This document shows, piece by piece, positions 33,168 to 41,885 of a stretch of DNA of 64,000 bases. Positions within the stretch are counted from its first letter, which is position 1, and each line of letters begins with the position of its first letter. Position numbers and translations under genes: made by a program. The DNA lies in NCBI GenBank assembly GCA_019119675.1, contig DWWO01000040.1, positions 1-64,000 of the forward strand. Direction: 5' to 3'. This DNA comes from Candidatus Mediterraneibacter faecipullorum (GTDB lineage Bacteria; Bacillota; Clostridia; Lachnospirales; Lachnospiraceae). The notes below the pieces were generated by a model that saw nothing but the letters and a program-made list of their open reading frames with translations, was not told the DNA's origin and did not search any database.

Positions 33168-35057
33168 ATGGGAATATTTGATAAATTATTCAAGAAAAAA
33201 GCAATAGAATCACAACAGAGTATACCAGTAAAGCAAGATAAACAAGAAAAAACTACAGTGAATATGGTCACGCAAAAAGCGGAACCAACAGTAAAAGAAC
33301 AATTGATAAGAGGATACGTTGGTACATATAAAAAGCAAGTGGATTACGCTACAGTTAAAGAATTGAAAAAACGTTATATTGCTTTCGATGTTGAAACGAC
33401 AGGATTAAGTCCGATGAATGATAAGATAATCGAAGTTGCAGCTGTTTTATTTGAAAATGGAGAGATTATCAAAGGATATAGTTCATTGGTTAATCCAGAA
33501 GTCTTTATTCCATACAGTGCCACCGCTATTAATCACATTACAAATGAAATGGTAAAAGACGCACCGAAAGAATGTATTGTGTATGCAGAATTAGTAGACT
33601 TTCTAGGAGATGCTTTAAAACAGCAAACTACTATATGTGCACATAATGCGTCTTTTGATATGAATTTTCTTTCAGAAACATTAATGCGTCTTGGATATGA
33701 TGGAAAAATTTCTTATGTAGATACACTTTCACTTTCGCGTAGTTTAATCAAAGGGTTGCATAACTATAAACAAGATACGGTTGCTATGTATTTTGACCTT
33801 GTAAATAATCAATCTCATAGAGCTGTTACAGATGCAGAAATATGTGGGAAAATTCTTTGGAACTTACTGCAAATAGAAGAAAAAGAGGAAGAAAAAAGAT
33901 TAAGAAATTTAGAAAAAAGTAAACCATGTGACGAAGAAATGGAGATATGTGCTTACATTCAGAACTGCATCATGAAAAAAGGTGGTGATTCTAAATGGTT
34001 AGGGTTTTATAAAAACAGTAGCAATTACGTTGATGTAAGTTACCTATATTCTATTTTGAAATTTAAATGTGCCAAAAAGGGAAAATACATTATTGTTGAA
34101 AAGTCAAGTGTTGGAAAACTAAATTGTAATATAGAGCCATGTACAATGAGTGAAGGTGGTTCGGATTATGTAAGAGTATATTTCAATAGTCCGTTCGAAT
34201 TGGAGCCGTTGGAATCATATTTATTTAGCATTTATGCGAAATGTCGTAAGTCAGCATTGGATTATTTTAAATTTAATAAGCGATATGAAGCAGAACATAA
34301 AAACAGTCCAGCTATGTTAAATCATCTTTCTGATATGGATGTTGCAGCGTTGCTTGAAAGTGCTGAAAAGAGAAAATTGACGGAGAAAGTTGTTTCGGAA
34401 ACCATAAAGAATTCTAATGATAAATCTCGAATCTCTAGAGAAGATATCATTATTCAGCCTATTCATAATAGAGTTCCATTAGCTGGTATTCGCAATAAAA
34501 ATAATTGGGAAAATGGCTATGATGAAGGATATCCATTCTGGGAAAAAGGAGATAATCTCCGTAAAGAGGGAAATGTAGAAGATGCAATCAAACTGTTTGA
34601 TCAGGCAAGATATAATGGATATGATGCTCCGGTTCTTTATGACTCTTATGCAATGGCATATCATAAACTGAAAGACTATGCAAACGAAATAGATATTTTA
34701 GACGAAGGCATTGTGCGTGAAAGAAAAAATGGAATAAATGTTAGTCGTTTAGAAGCTCGACGAGATAAAGCAATACAATTGCTATACAAACAGCAAGAGG
34801 CTAAGAAAAAGAAATTAGAAAAAGAACAGATAAAAAATGAAAATATAAAAAATATTTCTGAGACTTCTACGAAAATAACTGGGCGTGCTATTTTGCAATT
34901 GACGGATGATATGACTTTAATCAAACGATATGATACTATTGCACAAGCTGTACGTGAAACCGGTGTAAATTCCAAGAGTATACGAGATGCTGCAAAAGGT
35001 GTTCAGAAGCATGCAGGTGGTTATGTTTGGAAGTATGCTGATGAAATTGGCGATTGA
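33168..35057 (+). CDS. DnaQ-like 3'-5' exonuclease with TPR-like and NUMOD-like parts
   Basis: Protein of 629 residues. Residues about 68-235 form a DEDDh exonuclease: DVETTGL (Asp74, Glu76), HNASFD and the final HRAVTDA box. The middle (about 250-430) is unassigned. Residues about 440-540 resemble tetratricopeptide repeats (GDNLRKEGNVEDAIKLFDQARYNG). The last 60 residues (YDTIAQAVRETGVNSKSIRDAAKG) look like a NUMOD1/IENR DNA-binding module. The combination suggests a nuclease steered to DNA or a partner, plausible for element maintenance or defence. It follows the XRE gene by 10 bp. Confidence 0.8.
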   Translation: MGIFDKLFKKKAIESQQSIPVKQDKQEKTTVNMVTQKAEPTVKEQLIRGYVGTYKKQVDYATVKELKKRYIAFDVETTGLSPMNDKIIEVAAVLFENGEIIKGYSSLVNPEVFIPYSATAINHITNEMVKDAPKECIVYAELVDFLGDALKQQTTICAHNASFDMNFLSETLMRLGYDGKISYVDTLSLSRSLIKGLHNYKQDTVAMYFDLVNNQSHRAVTDAEICGKILWNLLQIEEKEEEKRLRNLEKSKPCDEEMEICAYIQNCIMKKGGDSKWLGFYKNSSNYVDVSYLYSILKFKCAKKGKYIIVEKSSVGKLNCNIEPCTMSEGGSDYVRVYFNSPFELEPLESYLFSIYAKCRKSALDYFKFNKRYEAEHKNSPAMLNHLSDMDVAALLESAEKRKLTEKVVSETIKNSNDKSRISREDIIIQPIHNRVPLAGIRNKNNWENGYDEGYPFWEKGDNLRKEGNVEDAIKLFDQARYNGYDAPVLYDSYAMAYHKLKDYANEIDILDEGIVRERKNGINVSRLEARRDKAIQLLYKQQEAKKKKLEKEQIKNENIKNISETSTKITGRAILQLTDDMTLIKRYDTIAQAVRETGVNSKSIRDAAKGVQKHAGGYVWKYADEIGD

Positions 35058-35126
35058 ACTGTTGTTGCAAATACGTTTTAATTCGATATGGTTGTGCTAT
35101 GGAATCTTGAGATGCCCATAGCCCAT

Positions 35127-35153
35127 AGGAGTTCATGATTGGACTCCTTTTTT
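35127..35153 (+). terminator. Terminator after the exonuclease gene
   Basis: AGGAGT (35127-35132) and ACTCCT (35143-35148) form a 6-bp stem with a 10-nt loop, followed by seven T. Confidence 0.75.
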
Positions 35154-35170
35154 TGAAAAAACATTGTATA

Positions 35171-35220
35171 TTGACTTTTTTGAATGATGGAAGTATGATT
35201 GTTCATATAAATCATACTTT
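35171..35220 (+). promoter_or_regulatory. Promoter with overlapping palindrome for the AbrB-glycosyltransferase unit
   Basis: TTGACT (35171-35176), 17-bp spacer and TATGAT (35194-35199). The inverted repeat AAGTATGATT (35191-35200) / AATCATACTT (35211-35220) covers the -10 box and start site, a strong sign of repression, possibly by the AbrB-like product itself. Confidence 0.75.
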
Positions 35221-35231
35221 AGGAGGCGCTT

Positions 35232-35441
35232 ATGGAAGTTAATAACGGAAAATATGCATGGATGGTTAAAATTGGAGAAAAAGGTCAATTTGTTATCCCG
35301 AAAGAAGCAAGAAATTTATTTGATCTTCAGCCGGGAATGGAAATTTTAGTTTTAGGTGATGAAAAAAGAGGCTTGGCAATCTTACCAAAGGAAATGCAAA
35401 AAGAATATATTGTAAGGATTTTTTCAGAAATGGATTCCTAA
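35232..35441 (+). CDS. AbrB/MazE/SpoVT-type transition regulator
   Basis: Small DNA-binding protein of 69 residues with a swapped-hairpin AbrB fold: VKIGEKGQFVIPKEARNLFDLQPGMEILVLGDEKRGLAIL. AGGAGG precedes ATG 35232. It lies 16 bp before the glycosyltransferase gene and directly after a palindrome overlapping its own promoter, so it probably regulates this two-gene unit. A MazE-like antitoxin role is less likely because no toxin gene is adjacent. Confidence 0.88.
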   Translation: MEVNNGKYAWMVKIGEKGQFVIPKEARNLFDLQPGMEILVLGDEKRGLAILPKEMQKEYIVRIFSEMDS

Positions 35442-35457
35442 AGGATGGTGAGATTCT

Positions 35458-36630
35458 ATGAGTAAAATCGTTTTCTTTTGTATCCCAGCGCATGGGCATA
35501 CAAATCCGACGTTAGGAGTTGTGCGTGAATTAATCAGTAGAGGGCATCAGGTTTTTTATTACTCCTACAATATGATGCGTGACAAAATCGAATCCACAGG
35601 TGCTGTTTTTGTATCTTGTGATGAATACGATCAGGAACAGCGATTAGATGCGAAAGACGGAGCCCGAATAGGAAAAGATTTGGCTTTTTCAACGCAGATA
35701 TTGGTTGATACTACATTAGCTTTGGATGATGCGGTGTGCGAACATATGAAAGAATTAAATCCAGATTGTATCGTTGCGGATTCCATGGCTGTATGGGGAA
35801 AAGCTGTGGCACTAAAACTTGGGATTCCGTTTGTATCTTCAACGACAACCTTTGCTTTCAATCAGCATTCAGCAAAGATAATGAAGCAAAGTCCAGGACA
35901 AATATTTGGTATGATCTTCTCAATGTCGAAAATCAATAAAAACATCAAACGTTTACAAGATAAAGGTTATCCTGTAAAAAGCATTCTCGATATTATTCAA
36001 AATGACAACAATATAGATACGATTGTATATACATCTCCAGAATTTCAACCATGTTCCAAAACATTTTCGGATAAATATGTTTTTGTAGGACCATCAATAC
36101 GACCTGTTGAAAATGTGATTGAGAAGAAGTCGGATAAATTAATTTATATATCAATGGGAACAGTCATTAATGATTCCGTAAAGTTTTACAAAAAATGTAT
36201 AGAAGCATTTGCCAATACAAAGTATCAGGTTATTATGTCAGTTGGCAATTTGATAAATGTTGAAGACTTAGGTGCTATACCGGATAATATTACGATTTCG
36301 AGATTTGTAGATCAGATAGCTGTATTAAGTCAGGCGGATGTATTCCTTACCCACTGTGGTATGAACAGTGTCAATGAAAGTTTATATTATAAGGTTCCAC
36401 TCGTGATGTTTCCGCAAACATCTGAACAAGACGGCGTGGCTACAAGAGTAGAACAACTTGGTGCGGGTGTCAGGTTGAAGAATATAAATGCAAAATCTAT
36501 TAGGGTGACAATTGAAAAGGTACTAAATACAAAATCTTATTATGAACATGCGTCAAAGATTTCTCAGGGATTCCGTAAATGTACTGGTGCAAAAGGTGCT
36601 GCAGATAAAATTGAAAAGATGTGCGAATGA
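35458..36630 (+). CDS. Macrolide-family (MGT/UGT-type) glycosyltransferase
   Basis: GT-B fold glycosyltransferase of 390 residues. The N-terminal acceptor domain begins FFCIPAHGHTNPTLGVVRELISRGH, the hallmark of MGT-type enzymes with a catalytic histidine in AHGHTNP. The C-terminal donor domain has HCGMNSVNESLYYKVPLVMFPQTSEQDG. Such enzymes glycosylate and inactivate macrolides or modify other small hydrophobic acceptors using UDP-sugars. In this element it is a possible drug- or bacteriocin-tolerance gene. The acceptor cannot be read from sequence. Confidence 0.9.
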   Translation: MSKIVFFCIPAHGHTNPTLGVVRELISRGHQVFYYSYNMMRDKIESTGAVFVSCDEYDQEQRLDAKDGARIGKDLAFSTQILVDTTLALDDAVCEHMKELNPDCIVADSMAVWGKAVALKLGIPFVSSTTTFAFNQHSAKIMKQSPGQIFGMIFSMSKINKNIKRLQDKGYPVKSILDIIQNDNNIDTIVYTSPEFQPCSKTFSDKYVFVGPSIRPVENVIEKKSDKLIYISMGTVINDSVKFYKKCIEAFANTKYQVIMSVGNLINVEDLGAIPDNITISRFVDQIAVLSQADVFLTHCGMNSVNESLYYKVPLVMFPQTSEQDGVATRVEQLGAGVRLKNINAKSIRVTIEKVLNTKSYYEHASKISQGFRKCTGAKGAADKIEKMCE

Positions 36631-36636
36631 ATAAAA

Positions 36637-36682
36637 ATCAACGCTCAAATGAGAAAAAATCGAATTTGAGTGTTGATTTTTT
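36637..36682 (+). terminator. Terminator after the glycosyltransferase gene
   Basis: ATCAACGCTCAAAT (36637-36650) and ATTTGAGTGTTGAT (36664-36677) form a 14-bp stem with one G-T pair, followed by a T-run to 36682. Confidence 0.85.
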
Positions 36683-36700
36683 GCTTTAAATGGATATAAT
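36673..36700 (+). promoter_or_regulatory. Promoter of the five-gene defence operon
   Basis: TTGATT (36673-36678), 16-bp spacer and TATAAT (36695-36700). It overlaps the T-tract of the preceding terminator. Transcription would begin near 36707, just before the ribosome site of the first gene. Confidence 0.65.
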
Positions 36701-36726
36701 AGATTATGAAAGGAAGGGTTAAAACT

Positions 36727-37980
36727 ATGTTGATACAATTTAATTTTAAAAATTTCAAATCATTTCGTGATGAGGCTACGCTGGATTTATCCGCAGCAAA
36801 AATGACAGAATTTTCAAATCGTGTTATATCCGTGGGTAACGAAAAAATATTGCCTGTAGCTGCTGTATATGGTGCGAATGCAAGTGGAAAATCTAATGTT
36901 TACGGTGCATTTGAATATATGAGCGAGTATGTAGTGAACTCTTTCAAATATGGAGATGAAGAAGATTTCGATGATGTCAGACCACTTCCATTTCTTTTTG
37001 ACGTTTCTTCTGAAACAGCAGATACAAGTTTTGAAGTTTATTTTACCGTACCAGGTGACAAAACTGAAAAATGTTATAATTACGGATTTTGTATTGGGCA
37101 AACTGGCGTTACAGAAGAATGGTTAAATTACAAGGCAAAAACAGCTCGCAAATATTCTACTATTTTTTACAGAGATGAGGAAACGTTGGATCTTGCAGGT
37201 ATTCCAAAAACAAGCAGAGAAAATATTGAAATTGCATTAGAGAAAGAAGTTCTGATTGTTTCATTAGGAGCAAAATTAAAAGTTACTAAATGTAAACTTG
37301 TAAGGGACTGGTTTTTGAATAATGAATTTGCAGATTTTGGAGATGCTATTACTAATTTCTTTATGTCTCGTGTTCTTCCTGCGGGATTTATTGATGATGA
37401 AAAAATCAGAGCAAACGTTGTAAAATACTTCTCTTCTTTTGACGAAACAATAAAAGGATTTGAAGTTACAAAACTTCCTGCCCAAGAAGATTCTAAAGAA
37501 GAAAAATATCTGATAGATGCACTTCATAAAAAAATCGGATCTGAAGACATGGCAAAAATTCCACTTGCTCATGAATCAGCAGGTACTTTAAAAATGTTTG
37601 CACTCTATCCGGAATTACAGGATGTATTGCAAAATGGTGGGGTATTCTTTATCGACGAGTTAAATGCTCGATTACACCCACTTCTTGTTCGCAACTTCAT
37701 TCTTACTTTTCTTAACCCAGAAATCAATATAAATCATGCACAGCTCGTATTTACAACGCATGACACATGGCAGTTATCTAATCAGCTGTTACGTCGTGAT
37801 GAAATTTGGTTTACAGAAAAAGATGATATGGGATTATCTGTATTATATTCCTTGGCTGATTTTATCGACGAGGATGGTTCCCGTATCCGTAAGGACGAAA
37901 GTTATGAAAAAAACTATCTGTTAGGAAAATATGGAGCTATTCCCTCCTTAAAGACAATCGATTTTTTTAAGGAGGGTTAG
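36727..37980 (+). CDS. RloA/AbiLi-like AAA-family ATPase
   Basis: ATPase of 417 residues of the AAA_15/OLD-like group. It opens with an SMC-like strand MLIQFNFKNFKSFRDEATLDL, Walker A is GANASGKSN (about 49-57), and the late ABC-like segment is FFIDELNARLHPLLV (about 306), followed by FTTHDTWQL. Such proteins pair with RloB-like partners in AbiL-type abortive infection. ATG 36706 exists, but GGAAGG is correctly spaced for ATG 36727. The stop is 3 bp before the RloB-like gene. It probably acts as the sensor or switch of the operon. Confidence 0.9.
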   Translation: MLIQFNFKNFKSFRDEATLDLSAAKMTEFSNRVISVGNEKILPVAAVYGANASGKSNVYGAFEYMSEYVVNSFKYGDEEDFDDVRPLPFLFDVSSETADTSFEVYFTVPGDKTEKCYNYGFCIGQTGVTEEWLNYKAKTARKYSTIFYRDEETLDLAGIPKTSRENIEIALEKEVLIVSLGAKLKVTKCKLVRDWFLNNEFADFGDAITNFFMSRVLPAGFIDDEKIRANVVKYFSSFDETIKGFEVTKLPAQEDSKEEKYLIDALHKKIGSEDMAKIPLAHESAGTLKMFALYPELQDVLQNGGVFFIDELNARLHPLLVRNFILTFLNPEININHAQLVFTTHDTWQLSNQLLRRDEIWFTEKDDMGLSVLYSLADFIDEDGSRIRKDESYEKNYLLGKYGAIPSLKTIDFFKEG

Positions 37981-37983
37981 CTT

Positions 37984-38631
37984 ATGGCACGTAAAGATAG
38001 AACAGGTAATAGAAAAACAAGAGAACGGCGTGCAGTACATCGTATCCCAGAAATGGGGTACTATCTTGTCGTGACCGACACAGAGGCTACTGAACGTTGT
38101 TTTTTTAATGGGTTACACGACAGTCTTCCGGAAGACGTAAAGAAAAAACTTGTTATTAAGGTTGTGGAAACAAAAACACAGAATATGATTGAGAAATGTC
38201 TTGAGATGACAGCTTATGAAGCACAATACCGTATACCATGGATTGTCTTCGATCGTGATCAGGTTCCAAATTTTGATCAGATTATCAAGGATGCAGAGAA
38301 AGCTGGAATTAACGTGGGTTGGTCCAATCCGTGTTTTGAAATCTGGATGTTTGCCTATTTTGGTAATATGCCGGCGATACAGGAATCTTGGATTTGTTGC
38401 TCAAGATTCGGTGAATTGTATAAAGTAAAAACTGGTCAAGACTATTCAAAAGCTGATTCTGATATGTACAAAAGACTCTGTGAAAACGGAGATGAAGATA
38501 AGGCGCTTCAGATTGCTGCTCAGAAATATGAGCAGTGTCTGAGAGAAGGTAAAATGGTTCCATCACATATGTGTCCGGCAACAACAGTGCATGAGCTGGT
38601 GGGTGAAATTAGAAGAAAGGTTAAAGGGTGA
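37984..38631 (+). CDS. RloB/AbiLii-like protein
   Basis: Protein of 215 residues of the RloB-like family. A basic N-terminus (RKDRTGNRKTRERRAVHRI) is followed by a TOPRIM-like core in which acidic residues are visible: VVTDTEATERCFF, then IVFDRDQVPNFDQII, and NPCFEIWMFAYFG, the RloB signature. The family is the usual partner of RloA-type ATPases and likely supplies a nuclease or other toxic activity; this is inferred, not shown. It starts 3 bp after the ATPase gene and ends 4 bp before the next gene, so all three are cotranslated. Confidence 0.88.
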   Translation: MARKDRTGNRKTRERRAVHRIPEMGYYLVVTDTEATERCFFNGLHDSLPEDVKKKLVIKVVETKTQNMIEKCLEMTAYEAQYRIPWIVFDRDQVPNFDQIIKDAEKAGINVGWSNPCFEIWMFAYFGNMPAIQESWICCSRFGELYKVKTGQDYSKADSDMYKRLCENGDEDKALQIAAQKYEQCLREGKMVPSHMCPATTVHELVGEIRRKVKG

Positions 38632-38635
38632 TTAT

Positions 38636-39715
38636 ATGGCTAATTATATGACATTTTTCCCTGTAGGTAATGGGGATATGACACTGATTCAAACAAAGAC
38701 AAATAAATACATCATGATAGATTGTAACATCAGAAATGCAGAGAATGATGATACAATTTATGATTGCAATGAATACTTGCAAGATAATCTGCCGATTGAT
38801 GATGGTCAAATTTATTTGGATGCATTTTTCTTGACGCACTCAGATAATGATCATTGTCGTGGAATTAGAGATTACTTTAATTTGTGTGCTCCAGAAGATT
38901 CTGACGATGATAAAATCAGAATTGATGAATTGTATGTACCAGCAAAACTTATGATGGATGAGACTCATTACAATGACGATGCGGATGCCATTAGAGAAGA
39001 AGCACAAAGAAGACTTGACTTGTTAGGTACTGATGAAGCAGATACGCCAGGAAATCGTATTAAAATTGTTGGATATAGTAAGGAATTAAAAGACTACGCA
39101 GATGCTATTGTTCCAGCAGGAGAAACGATTTCTGATATAAATGGAAATACGGATTATGGCGCAGAAATATTTGTATTAAGACCGGTGAAGAAAGCAAACG
39201 ATGAGGAAGAGTCTGACGTGAACGATTGTACCGCCTCTTTTAAAATTACTTTTGAGATTAATGGTGGTACATATGTTGCAATTATCGGTGGAGATCTCAA
39301 GTGTGAGAACTGGAAAGAAGTTATTGAACTAAATCCAGACATGACTTTTGATTTATTATTAGCACCACACCATTGCTCCTGGCATGCAGTTAGTTCTGAA
39401 GATACTCACACAGGAAAAGCAAACTCTGTTATTGAAGAATTTCTTGAAAAATCTAAAGAAAATGCATATGTGGTTTCTTCGAGCAAGGTCATTAAACGTG
39501 ATGGTGACAATCCACCGAGTTACAGAGCTAAAAATGTCTATATTAAGCACCTGAAAAAGCAAGATAGATTTAAATGTACAGCAGAATATCCAAATGCTGA
39601 TGATCCAAAACCATTAATATTTAAAATTACTGGTCAGGGATTTTCAATAAAATCTATTGCAACAGCAACAAGTCAATACAATTCCTTTACACAAAAATCT
39701 TATGGTGGAGAATAG
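38636..39715 (+). CDS. Metallo-beta-lactamase-fold hydrolase ending in Gly-Gly-Glu
   Basis: MBL-fold protein of 359 residues resembling the ComEC/Rec2-like group. The metal motif is THSDNDH (His68, Asp70, Asp72, His73). Further metal-site elements are IIGGDLKCENW and LAPHHCSWH. No signal peptide or membrane segment is seen, so it is cytoplasmic. The protein ends ...KSYGGE, a Gly-Gly pair one residue from the C-terminus, like a ubiquitin-type tail needing processing. The frame is open from 38591, but AAAGGGTG supports ATG 38636. One base separates it from the E2-E1-JAB gene. It may be a nuclease or cyclic-nucleotide hydrolase, the conjugated substrate, or both. Confidence 0.85.
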   Translation: MANYMTFFPVGNGDMTLIQTKTNKYIMIDCNIRNAENDDTIYDCNEYLQDNLPIDDGQIYLDAFFLTHSDNDHCRGIRDYFNLCAPEDSDDDKIRIDELYVPAKLMMDETHYNDDADAIREEAQRRLDLLGTDEADTPGNRIKIVGYSKELKDYADAIVPAGETISDINGNTDYGAEIFVLRPVKKANDEEESDVNDCTASFKITFEINGGTYVAIIGGDLKCENWKEVIELNPDMTFDLLLAPHHCSWHAVSSEDTHTGKANSVIEEFLEKSKENAYVVSSSKVIKRDGDNPPSYRAKNVYIKHLKKQDRFKCTAEYPNADDPKPLIFKITGQGFSIKSIATATSQYNSFTQKSYGGE

Positions 39716-39716
39716 T

Positions 39717-41885
39717 ATGCCGGGTACAATTTTTGAACGTTATGAATTTCTTAAATTGGAAACTTGTTGTGAAAAATATATGCCGTTGATATCGGCCATA
39801 GATAAAAATTATAGTATGGAGAGATTGGGACTTTATGAGAGTTCGCTTTCTGATGGACTATTTATTCATTGCAGATTGGAACTTTCACTCCCCACTAACG
39901 GAGTATATAAAGAATTGGATGTTCGTTCTGATGAAGAAATATTAATTTTTGTCAAATCGGACTATCCATTCTTTGCACCAGCGGTTTTATTTGTAAGGAA
40001 TGACTTTCCTACCAGCCGAATTCCACATCTAAATCTTGGCATTGCAAATAGCAATATTCATCTATTGAATCCTTGTTTATATAGAGGGGATGTTAACGAA
40101 TGGTTTTTTCAGAATGGTCCTAGGGCGTTTTGTGATCGTGTGAATGATTGGTTTTCTGATTTAATTAATGGAGAACTTATGAATGGTGATGGATTTGAAA
40201 CTGTTCGATATGAGAATACAGCAGGATTTGCAGAAATGGATTTTGATTATTTATGCAAGATAATTTCAACGTATGGAACTACTCATGGTGCTCAAATATT
40301 ACAAATGAAACAAAAAGCGAACAGATATTTTCAGATTTTGAATCAAGAATATTCAAAAGAGTTAAGTGATGATATCCTGCCATGTATATTTGCATTTGAT
40401 AGAGAAAATGTAGTTCATGATTTCATCAGTCAGGCTCTTTGTACTGAGAAAGATTTGAAAATTTTTCCGTGTGAATGTAGAATTCAACATGGAATTCGAA
40501 AAATCTCAAGAAGATACTATGAATCCCACAAAATTGATTCACTAAAAAATATCTTAGTTGTTCTTGCAGTGAAACGTCCAATGCAAGTTCTTGGTGGTTT
40601 TTCTGAGTATGAATTTATAGTGGTACTATTGTCGTATGATTTGAAATCTTCTCCAAATATTGAAAACTGTTCTATTAAGAAAGTTGTGCCAATACAAGCT
40701 TTAAACAATGCAATGGCAGAAAGATTATCAGGTACAGAAAATATTTCAAAGAAACCAGTTATTATGCTTGGCTGTGGTGCGTTGGGATCTAAAGTATCAA
40801 TGAATTTGGCTCGCATGGGATATACAGAACAACATTTTTATGATGAGGATGTTATTTTGCCACATAATTTAGTGAGACATTATGAAAACTGCAATTATGC
40901 AGTGGGTTTTCCAAAGGCAGAGGTAATGAAAATAGAGATGGATTGTATGTTCTCTGGTAATAAGAGTACAAGCCATACTGAAAATATTTTTTATGTTGAT
41001 AGTTTGCCAGAAGGTCTTGTTATTGATTGCACTGCTTCAAGAAGAATTATGTTTTGGTCTATATTAACTGACAAGATAAAATCATCTATAATCAGGAGCG
41101 AAATATATGCTGGTGGAAAAATGGGGCTTACTGTAATAGAAGGAAAGAATAGAAATCCTGATATATATGACATGCAGATATCCTTATACAGAAAAGCGTT
41201 AGGTGAACCCGTTATTTCACAATGGCTTAACTATAAACAACCTAAAGATATGAGGTATCATATCGGATTTGGATGTAGTTCAGATACTACAATTTTGGAT
41301 GATGGAACAATAAGCAATCATGCAAGTATGGTGCCACATTTAATTAATAAATACCAGGATACAGAAAATGGAATTGTGTGTGTGAATTATTTTGATAGAG
41401 ATGATTTGACCAATAATGGTGTTTACATTTACGAAATGGAACCGATGGTATTTTTGGAAGAAGTAGATGGATGGTCTATTCACATTAGTTCTTCTCTTTA
41501 TCAAAGAATTCAAAAGTATTCCAATGAAAAACTTGAGAATGCGGGTGTTTGGATTGGAAGCATTGAAAAAAAGATTAAGCGGGTTACGATAGTGGATACA
41601 TTTATTCCGGAAGACAATGAACGAAAAGATAATACTGTTGAGATGGGGAAAAAGGGTGTAAAAGAATATCTAAAATCATTGCGAACAAAAACAAATGGTC
41701 TGTTAAGATATATTGGCGAATGGCATACACATATTGCAGGCGATGCGTCACCGAGTCAGAAAGATTTGAAAACGTTTTGCGAAACACATCCTGCTGAAGA
41801 TGTGTTTTTAATGACGATTTTATCACCTTCCAATACTCGAAATTATCTTATCAGAAGGGAGAAAAATGAATATAAAAGACTATAG
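39717..41885 (+). CDS. E2-E1-JAB fusion: ubiquitin-like conjugation and deconjugation polyprotein
   Basis: Single protein of 722 residues with three enzyme domains. Residues about 40-150 are E2-like (SDYPFFAPAVLFV, PHLNL, then NPCLYRGDVNEWF with candidate catalytic Cys120). Residues about 345-560 are a ThiF/E1-like adenylyltransferase (LGCGALGS with GxGxxG at 352-357, YDEDVILPHNLVRHY, IDCTAS; Cys520 is a candidate E1 cysteine). Residues about 600-722 are a JAB/JAMM isopeptidase with an intact GEWHTHIAGDASPSQKD (His670, His672, Ser680, Asp683). CBASS splits these functions between Cap2 and Cap3. No CD-NTase or separate ubiquitin-like gene is nearby. GGAG precedes ATG 39717. Confidence 0.9.
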   Translation: MPGTIFERYEFLKLETCCEKYMPLISAIDKNYSMERLGLYESSLSDGLFIHCRLELSLPTNGVYKELDVRSDEEILIFVKSDYPFFAPAVLFVRNDFPTSRIPHLNLGIANSNIHLLNPCLYRGDVNEWFFQNGPRAFCDRVNDWFSDLINGELMNGDGFETVRYENTAGFAEMDFDYLCKIISTYGTTHGAQILQMKQKANRYFQILNQEYSKELSDDILPCIFAFDRENVVHDFISQALCTEKDLKIFPCECRIQHGIRKISRRYYESHKIDSLKNILVVLAVKRPMQVLGGFSEYEFIVVLLSYDLKSSPNIENCSIKKVVPIQALNNAMAERLSGTENISKKPVIMLGCGALGSKVSMNLARMGYTEQHFYDEDVILPHNLVRHYENCNYAVGFPKAEVMKIEMDCMFSGNKSTSHTENIFYVDSLPEGLVIDCTASRRIMFWSILTDKIKSSIIRSEIYAGGKMGLTVIEGKNRNPDIYDMQISLYRKALGEPVISQWLNYKQPKDMRYHIGFGCSSDTTILDDGTISNHASMVPHLINKYQDTENGIVCVNYFDRDDLTNNGVYIYEMEPMVFLEEVDGWSIHISSSLYQRIQKYSNEKLENAGVWIGSIEKKIKRVTIVDTFIPEDNERKDNTVEMGKKGVKEYLKSLRTKTNGLLRYIGEWHTHIAGDASPSQKDLKTFCETHPAEDVFLMTILSPSNTRNYLIRREKNEYKRL

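Noticed and set aside
35232..35441. MazE-type antitoxin of a toxin-antitoxin pair
   Set aside because: No MazF- or PIN-like toxin gene is adjacent; the next gene is a 390-residue glycosyltransferase.
39657..39716. Earlier start of the E2-E1-JAB protein at 39657
   Set aside because: It lies inside the MBL gene and has no ribosome site. ATG 39717 follows GGAG directly after the MBL stop.
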